A DNA stretch of 9,869 nt, from assembly GCA_017414725.1 (NCBI GenBank), contig JAFQKZ010000127.1, positions 1 to 9,869 on the forward strand. Reading direction: 5' to 3'. The translations under genes were made by a program, and so were the position numbers. How positions within the stretch are numbered: position 1 is the first letter of the stretch; each line of letters opens with the position of its first letter. Shown here one piece after another: positions 8,142 through 9,869 of the stretch. The notes under the pieces were generated by a model. That model ran no database searches and had not been told where the DNA came from. It saw only the letters and a program-made list of their open reading frames with translations. Source of the stretch: Clostridia bacterium. GTDB lineage: Bacteria > Bacillota > Clostridia > Oscillospirales > Acutalibacteraceae.

Positions 8142-8167
8142 ATATATAATTAAATAAAATATAATAT

Positions 8168-8197
8168 AAAGCCCTTGATTGGGCTTTTAATAATTTT
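8168..8197 (+). terminator. PTS operon terminator
   Basis: AAAGCCC (8168-8174) pairs with GGGCTTT (8181-8187) around a six-base loop, followed by TTTTAATAATTTTT. It lies 26 bases after the ptsG stop and ends the operon before the small-module array. Confidence 0.85.
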
Positions 8198-8227
8198 TGT
8201 GTTATTTGAGCTTAACAAAATTGTATC

Positions 8228-8256
8228 TTGATTTTTTATTAATTATAAAATATAAT
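8228..8256 (+). promoter_or_regulatory. Promoter of unit 1
   Basis: TTGATT (8228-8233), a 17-base spacer and a perfect TATAAT (8251-8256). Transcription would start near 8263, at the first base of the unit's 5' inverted-repeat arm. Confidence 0.65.
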
Positions 8257-8303
8257 TAAATTTATAGTAAGAGTATAGCTCACGAAAGATGGTTTGGCTC
8301 TAT

Positions 8304-8321
8304 CCTTCTGAAAACAGGAGG
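8304..8321 (+). promoter_or_regulatory. SD-masking hairpin, unit 1
   Basis: CCTTCTG (8304-8310) pairs fully (one G-U) with CAGGAGG (8315-8321) around an AAAA loop. This buries the SD AGGAGG in a stem and should limit translation of the ORF starting at 8331. Confidence 0.7.
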
Positions 8322-8330
8322 TAAGTGCAT

Positions 8331-8402
8331 ATGGTGTTTGATTATACTATGACTGTATTAATTTTAATACTTTTATATAAATTCTATACACATAAAAATT
8401 AA
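8331..8402 (+). CDS. Small hydrophobic peptide, unit 1 (putative type I toxin)
   Basis: A 23-residue peptide with one hydrophobic segment (MTVLILILLYKFY) and a basic end (THKN), the size and character of membrane-acting type I toxins. Its ATG lies nine bases after an ideal SD, AGGAGG, which supports real translation despite the short length; that SD is held in a hairpin. The sequence differs from the other units, but the gene layout is the same: promoter, 5' arm, masked SD, ORF, post-stop hairpin (CTGTCT 8403-8408 with AGACAG 8426-8431), 3' arm and leftward promoter. The peptide is not recognised as a named family, and toxicity is inferred from architecture only. Confidence 0.6.
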   Translation: MVFDYTMTVLILILLYKFYTHKN

Positions 8403-8488
8403 CTGTCTTTCATCTTCCAAAACTCAGACAGCTAAATGGTCTTTATAATTGAAGAGCTAGCCATCTTTGAAATGGTTCTGCTCTTACT
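8393..8488 (-). ncRNA. Predicted antisense antitoxin RNA, unit 1
   Basis: On the minus strand, TTGATT (8522-8517), 16 bases, then TATAAT (8500-8495) would start an RNA near 8488. It would end after the hairpin CTGTCT/AGACAG, followed by TTAATTTTTATG (8402-8391). It would be complementary to the 3' arm, 3' UTR and stop codon of the toxin message. Ends are approximate. Confidence 0.45.
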
Positions 8489-8494
8489 ATTTTT

Positions 8495-8551
8495 ATTATA
8501 TTACAGTATCTAAAAAAATCAATATTAAAATTTTTTAAAGTCTGATATAAT
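8495..8551. promoter_or_regulatory. Divergent promoters between units 1 and A2
   Basis: Leftward: TTGATT (8522-8517), 16-base spacer, TATAAT (8500-8495). Rightward: extended -10 TGATATAAT (8543-8551) with a poor TTAAAA-like -35. Start sites fall at the outer arms of the neighbouring inverted repeats. Confidence 0.6.
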
Positions 8552-8591
8552 AAAACAAGTAGTAAATGTTTAGTCTAAAGGTGGCTAGTCG

Positions 8592-8613
8592 TACCCTCAA
8601 CAGAAAGGGGGTA
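8592..8613 (+). promoter_or_regulatory. SD-masking hairpin, unit A2
   Basis: TACCC (8592-8596) pairs with GGGTA (8609-8613), covering the end of the SD AAAGGGGG that serves ATG 8620. Confidence 0.6.
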
Positions 8614-8619
8614 TGAAGT

Positions 8620-8703
8620 ATGTCTCAAGAAATTTTACTTATTTTGACATTGATTTTAACATCTTTGAAAATAATAAAAACTTTAAAAGACATAATAAAA
8701 TAG
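8620..8703 (+). CDS. Small hydrophobic peptide, unit A2 (putative type I toxin)
   Basis: A 27-residue peptide: acidic start (MSQE), Leu/Ile-rich helix (ILLILTLILTSLKIIK), lysine-rich end. Its size and amphipathic pattern recall TisB-like membrane toxins, but I see no convincing homology. The SD GGGGG (8607-8611) lies eight bases before ATG and is partly paired in a hairpin. The stop overlaps a hairpin, AAATAGTCA (8698-8706) with TGACTATTT (8723-8731). The coding sequence is identical, base for base, to that of unit A5, while the 3' UTRs of the two units differ. An ATG at 8613 is in another frame and too close to the SD. Toxin role is inferred from layout. Confidence 0.65.
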   Translation: MSQEILLILTLILTSLKIIKTLKDIIK

Positions 8704-8791
8704 TCACCATAGGTCAAAGTGATGACTATTTAATAATATTCAAATCTTATGACACAAATGACTAGCCACCAAAATGGTTAATACATTTACT
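8690..8791 (-). ncRNA. Predicted antisense antitoxin RNA, unit A2
   Basis: A leftward promoter (TTGATT 8825-8820, 16 bases, TATAAT 8803-8798) would start an RNA near 8791. Its 5' end, AGTAGTAAATGT, is the same as that of the toxin message because of the inverted repeat. The hairpin at 8698-8731 followed by TTATTATGTC may end it; the T-run is interrupted. Confidence 0.42.
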
Positions 8792-8797
8792 ACTATT

Positions 8798-8855
8798 ATT
8801 ATATTATTATCTCCAAAAAAATCAATATTAAAATATTTTTCAGATTTGATATAAT
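8798..8855. promoter_or_regulatory. Divergent promoters between units A2 and B3
   Basis: Leftward: TTGATT (8825-8820), 16 bases, TATAAT (8803-8798). Rightward: extended -10 TGATATAAT (8847-8855). Confidence 0.6.
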
Positions 8856-8889
8856 ATAAAAAGCAGTAGGGATAAATCCTTGTTTAGTA

Positions 8890-8920
8890 CGCCCCGACAC
8901 ACGAAATGTCATAGGGGGTG
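8890..8920 (+). promoter_or_regulatory. SD-masking hairpin, unit B3
   Basis: CCCC (8892-8895) and GACA (8896-8899) pair with TGTC (8907-8910) and GGGG (8914-8917), burying the SD GGGGG. An alternative stem, GTCAT (8908-8912) with ATGAC (8921-8925), leaves the SD in the loop, so a switch is possible. Confidence 0.5.
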
Positions 8921-8926
8921 ATGACT

Positions 8927-9043
8927 ATGACAAAGGTATTATTCGAATTAATTAAGTTAATATATAAAAAATTGCATAAGAAAAAACAGCCTACTGTGAA
9001 GGCTGAAAATTCGATTGTAGTTATAATAATTAACAAGGATTAA
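8927..9043 (+). CDS. Small cationic peptide, unit B3 (putative type I toxin)
   Basis: A 38-residue peptide of a second type: amphipathic N-terminal helix (MTKVLFELIKLIYKKL), a very basic run (HKKKQ), then a hydrophobic end (SIVVIIINKD). ATG 8927 lies eight bases after the SD GGGGG; an in-frame ATG at 8921 is only two bases from it, so 8927 is preferred. The coding region itself contains a hairpin, CAGCCT (8987-8992) with AGGCTG (9000-9005), that on the opposite strand is a good terminator. The stop codon overlaps the 3' inverted-repeat arm AACAAGGATT (9032-9041). Family not recognised; a toxin role is inferred from the module layout. Confidence 0.6.
   Translation: MTKVLFELIKLIYKKLHKKKQPTVKAENSIVVIIINKD
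8981..9005 (-). terminator. Leftward terminator inside the unit B3 ORF
   Basis: On the minus strand, a six-base-pair stem CAGCCT/AGGCTG with a seven-base loop is followed directly by six T residues and CTTATG. It points against the ORF and so serves the antisense RNA. Confidence 0.65.
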
Positions 9044-9061
9044 TTCGCAAAATCCCTACTG
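8981..9061 (-). ncRNA. Predicted antisense antitoxin RNA, unit B3
   Basis: The clearest antisense candidate. TTGATT (9095-9090), 16 bases, TATAAT (9073-9068) would start an RNA near 9061. The stem CAGCCT (9005-9000) with AGGCTG (8992-8987) followed by TTTTTT (8986-8981) is a good intrinsic terminator. The RNA of about 80 bases would cover the second half of the toxin ORF and the 3' arm. Confidence 0.55.
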
Positions 9062-9067
9062 CTATTT

Positions 9068-9124
9068 ATTATATTATAATAATCAAAAAAATCAATATTA
9101 AAATTTTTTAAAGTCTGGTATAAT
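9068..9124. promoter_or_regulatory. Divergent promoters between units B3 and A4
   Basis: Leftward: TTGATT (9095-9090), 16 bases, TATAAT (9073-9068). Rightward: extended -10 TGGTATAAT (9116-9124). Confidence 0.6.
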
Positions 9125-9165
9125 AAAATAAGTAGTAAATGTTTAGTCTAAGAGGTGGCTAGTCG

Positions 9166-9186
9166 TACCCCATATGAAAGGGGGTA
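9166..9186 (+). promoter_or_regulatory. SD-masking hairpin, unit A4
   Basis: TACCCC (9166-9171) pairs with GGGGTA (9181-9186) around a nine-base loop, one pair longer than in A2 and A5. It masks the SD of ATG 9192. Confidence 0.65.
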
Positions 9187-9191
9187 TGAAT

Positions 9192-9287
9192 ATGATTCAA
9201 AAAGCAACAGCAATATTAACGTTAATTTTATTAACTTTAAAAATTGTAAAAACGTTTTTGGATATAAAAAATAGTCGCCCCTTCTAA
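9192..9287 (+). CDS. Small hydrophobic peptide, unit A4 (diverged putative toxin)
   Basis: A 31-residue relative of the A2/A5 peptide. It shares the pattern ILTLIL-x-(S/T)LKI(I/V)KT but differs at the start (MIQKATA). Near the end, one base is missing relative to A2 (GATATAAAAAATAGT against GACATAATAAAATAG), which shifts the frame. The usual TAG is bypassed and the peptide ends NSRPF inside the post-stop hairpin. The SD GGGGG is masked by a six-base-pair hairpin. It may be a diverged active form or a decaying copy. Confidence 0.58.
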   Translation: MIQKATAILTLILLTLKIVKTFLDIKNSRPF

Positions 9288-9357
9288 AAGTGACTATTTC
9301 AATTAATATGTTTCTTTAGAACGACTAGCCGTCTTAACGGTTAATACATTTACTACT
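9262..9357 (-). ncRNA. Predicted antisense antitoxin RNA, unit A4
   Basis: TTGATT (9391-9386), 16 bases, TATAAT (9369-9364) would start an RNA near 9357. The hairpin AAATAGTC (9299-9292) with GACTATTT (9276-9269), followed by TTTATATCC, forms a plausible terminator on this strand; on the plus strand no T-run follows the same hairpin. Confidence 0.48.
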
Positions 9358-9363
9358 ACTATT

Positions 9364-9420
9364 ATTATATTATTGTCCCCAAAAAAATCAATATTAAAAT
9401 TTTTTAAAGTTTGGTATAAT
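9364..9420. promoter_or_regulatory. Divergent promoters between units A4 and A5
   Basis: Leftward: TTGATT (9391-9386), 16 bases, TATAAT (9369-9364). Rightward: extended -10 TGGTATAAT (9412-9420). Confidence 0.6.
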
Positions 9421-9461
9421 AAAACAAGTAGTAAATGTTTAGTCTAAAAGGTGGCTAGTCG

Positions 9462-9484
9462 TACCCTCATCATGAAAGGGGGTA
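9462..9484 (+). promoter_or_regulatory. SD-masking hairpin, unit A5
   Basis: TACCC (9462-9466) pairs with GGGTA (9480-9484) and covers the end of the SD for ATG 9491. The loop is one base longer than in A2, while the stem is unchanged. Confidence 0.6.
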
Positions 9485-9490
9485 TGAAGT

Positions 9491-9574
9491 ATGTCTCAAG
9501 AAATTTTACTTATTTTGACATTGATTTTAACATCTTTGAAAATAATAAAAACTTTAAAAGACATAATAAAATAG
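9491..9574 (+). CDS. Small hydrophobic peptide, unit A5 (putative type I toxin)
   Basis: The 84-base coding sequence is identical to that of unit A2 and encodes the same 27-residue Leu/Ile-rich, lysine-tailed peptide. The SD GGGGG lies eight bases before ATG and is partly paired. The post-stop hairpin here is TAGTCG (9572-9577) with CGACTA (9597-9602). Compared with A2, the pair after AGTC has changed from A-T to G-C on both sides, which supports a folded RNA. The 3' UTR between hairpin and 3' arm is unlike that of A2 and A4, although the ORF is unchanged. Confidence 0.65.
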   Translation: MSQEILLILTLILTSLKIIKTLKDIIK

Positions 9575-9659
9575 TCGCCACTTCACCCAAAAAGTACGAC
9601 TAATTTAAGTTTATTTAAACGGTGAACGACTAGCCGTCTTGACGGTTAATACATTTACT
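9564..9659 (-). ncRNA. Predicted antisense antitoxin RNA, unit A5
   Basis: TTGATA (9694-9689), 17 bases, TATAAT (9671-9666) would start an RNA near 9659. It would end after the hairpin TAGTCG/CGACTA and TTTTATTATG. The -35 and spacer differ slightly from the other units but give the same promoter geometry. Confidence 0.42.
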
Positions 9660-9665
9660 ACTATT

Positions 9666-9724
9666 ATTATATTTATACATCAAAAAAATATCAATATTAA
9701 AATATTTTTCGGATTTGATATAAT
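9666..9724. promoter_or_regulatory. Divergent promoters between units A5 and B6
   Basis: Leftward: TTGATA (9694-9689), 17 bases, TATAAT (9671-9666). Rightward: extended -10 TGATATAAT (9716-9724). Confidence 0.6.
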
Positions 9725-9758
9725 AAAAACAGCAGTAGGGATAAATCCTTGTTTAGTA

Positions 9759-9789
9759 CGCCCCGACACACGAAATGTCATAGGGGGTG
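9759..9789 (+). promoter_or_regulatory. SD-masking hairpin, unit B6
   Basis: The same CCCC-GACA / TGTC-GGGG hairpin as in B3, upstream of ATG 9796. Confidence 0.5.
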
Positions 9790-9795
9790 ATGACT

Positions 9796-9869
9796 ATGAC
9801 AAAGATGTTTCTTGAATTAATTAAGTTAATATATAAAAAATTGCATAAGAAAAAACAGCCTACTGTGAA
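9796..9869 (+). CDS. Small cationic peptide, unit B6 (putative type I toxin), cut by window end
   Basis: The first 24 codons and part of the next are present. The peptide matches unit B3 except residues 4-6, which are Met-Phe-Leu instead of Val-Leu-Phe. These codons lie in a patch of changed bases within otherwise identical flanking DNA. SD, hairpin and 5' arms (AGCAGTAGGGAT 9731-9742, AATCCTTGTT 9744-9753) are the same as in B3. The 3' arm and antisense promoter would lie beyond the window. Confidence 0.6.
   Translation, partial: MTKMFLELIKLIYKKLHKKKQPTV

Larger units (their letters stand above)
8228..9869 (+). repeat. Tandem array of six type I toxin-antitoxin-like modules
   Basis: Modules repeat about every 300 bp: unit 1 (8228-8500), A2 (8543-8803), B3 (8847-9073), A4 (9116-9369), A5 (9412-9671) and B6 (9716 to beyond the edge). 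Each transcript would begin with one arm of an inverted repeat whose other arm lies after the ORF. Unit 1: ATAGTAAGAG (8264) with CTCTTACTAT (8481), plus AAAGATGG with CCATCTTT. A2: AGTAGTAAATGT (8558) with ACATTTACTACT (8783), plus GGTGGCTAGTC (8580) with GACTAGCCACC (8760). B3: AGCAGTAGGGAT (8862) with ATCCCTACTGCT (9052), plus AATCCTTGTT with AACAAGGATT. A4 and A5 repeat the A arms, and GGCTAGTCGT pairs with ACGACTAGCC. Units share the spacer AAAAAAATCAATATTAAAA (a variant precedes B6). A2-B3 and A5-B6 are duplicates about 870 bp apart. Confidence 0.85.

Noticed and set aside
8264..9869. CRISPR array
   Set aside because: Repeats are about 300 bp apart with ORFs, promoters and inverted arms; there are no short direct repeats with unique spacers of constant length.
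8264..9869. Miniature transposable elements with terminal inverted repeats
   Set aside because: The arms sit just after -10 boxes and frame masked SDs and ORFs; no target-site duplications are seen and the spacers between units are conserved rather than random.

Overview
The window is low-GC bacterial DNA. Gene starts carry clear Shine-Dalgarno (SD) sites, promoters are of the TTGACA/TATAAT kind, and several starts are TTG or GTG. The glucose PTS proteins closely resemble those of Bacillota. UGA is used as a normal stop (the PEP carboxykinase ends in TGA, and Trp is TGG). I infer a Bacillota, probably Clostridia-like, bacterium. The species cannot be told from this window.

Positions 1-1075, minus strand: the 5' part of an unrecognised secreted-protein gene (1-750, running off the window) with its own promoter, then an AT-rich spacer. 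Positions 1023-1303: a second, truncated copy of the 3' end of the neighbouring pckG gene plus its terminator, a tandem duplication scar. Positions 1350-3359, minus strand: GTP-dependent PEP carboxykinase (pckG) with an unusual N-terminal extension that looks like an export signal.

Positions 3535-8190, plus strand: one operon holding a complete glucose phosphotransferase relay. A TTGACA-16-TATAAT promoter is followed by ptsH (HPr), ptsI (enzyme I), a stand-alone EIIA-Glc gene (crr) and ptsG (EIICB), then a terminator. Phosphate would pass from PEP to EI His189, HPr His15, EIIA His127, the EIIB Cys and then glucose. The divergent pckG product can make PEP from oxaloacetate, so the two transcription units are linked by PEP. 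HPr lacks the Ser46-type regulatory serine.

Positions 8228-9869: the most interesting part. It is a tandem array of at least six small modules with a period of about 300 bp; the last is cut by the window end. Each module has a promoter, an SD site held in a hairpin, a 23-38 codon ORF for a small hydrophobic or cationic peptide, and long-range complementary ends. The five complete modules also have a convergent leftward promoter, followed by a hairpin placed to end a short antisense RNA. This is the architecture of type I toxin-antitoxin loci. I do not recognise the peptides as members of a named family. Modules of type A (units 2, 4, 5) and type B (units 3, 6) alternate after a distinct founder-like unit 1.
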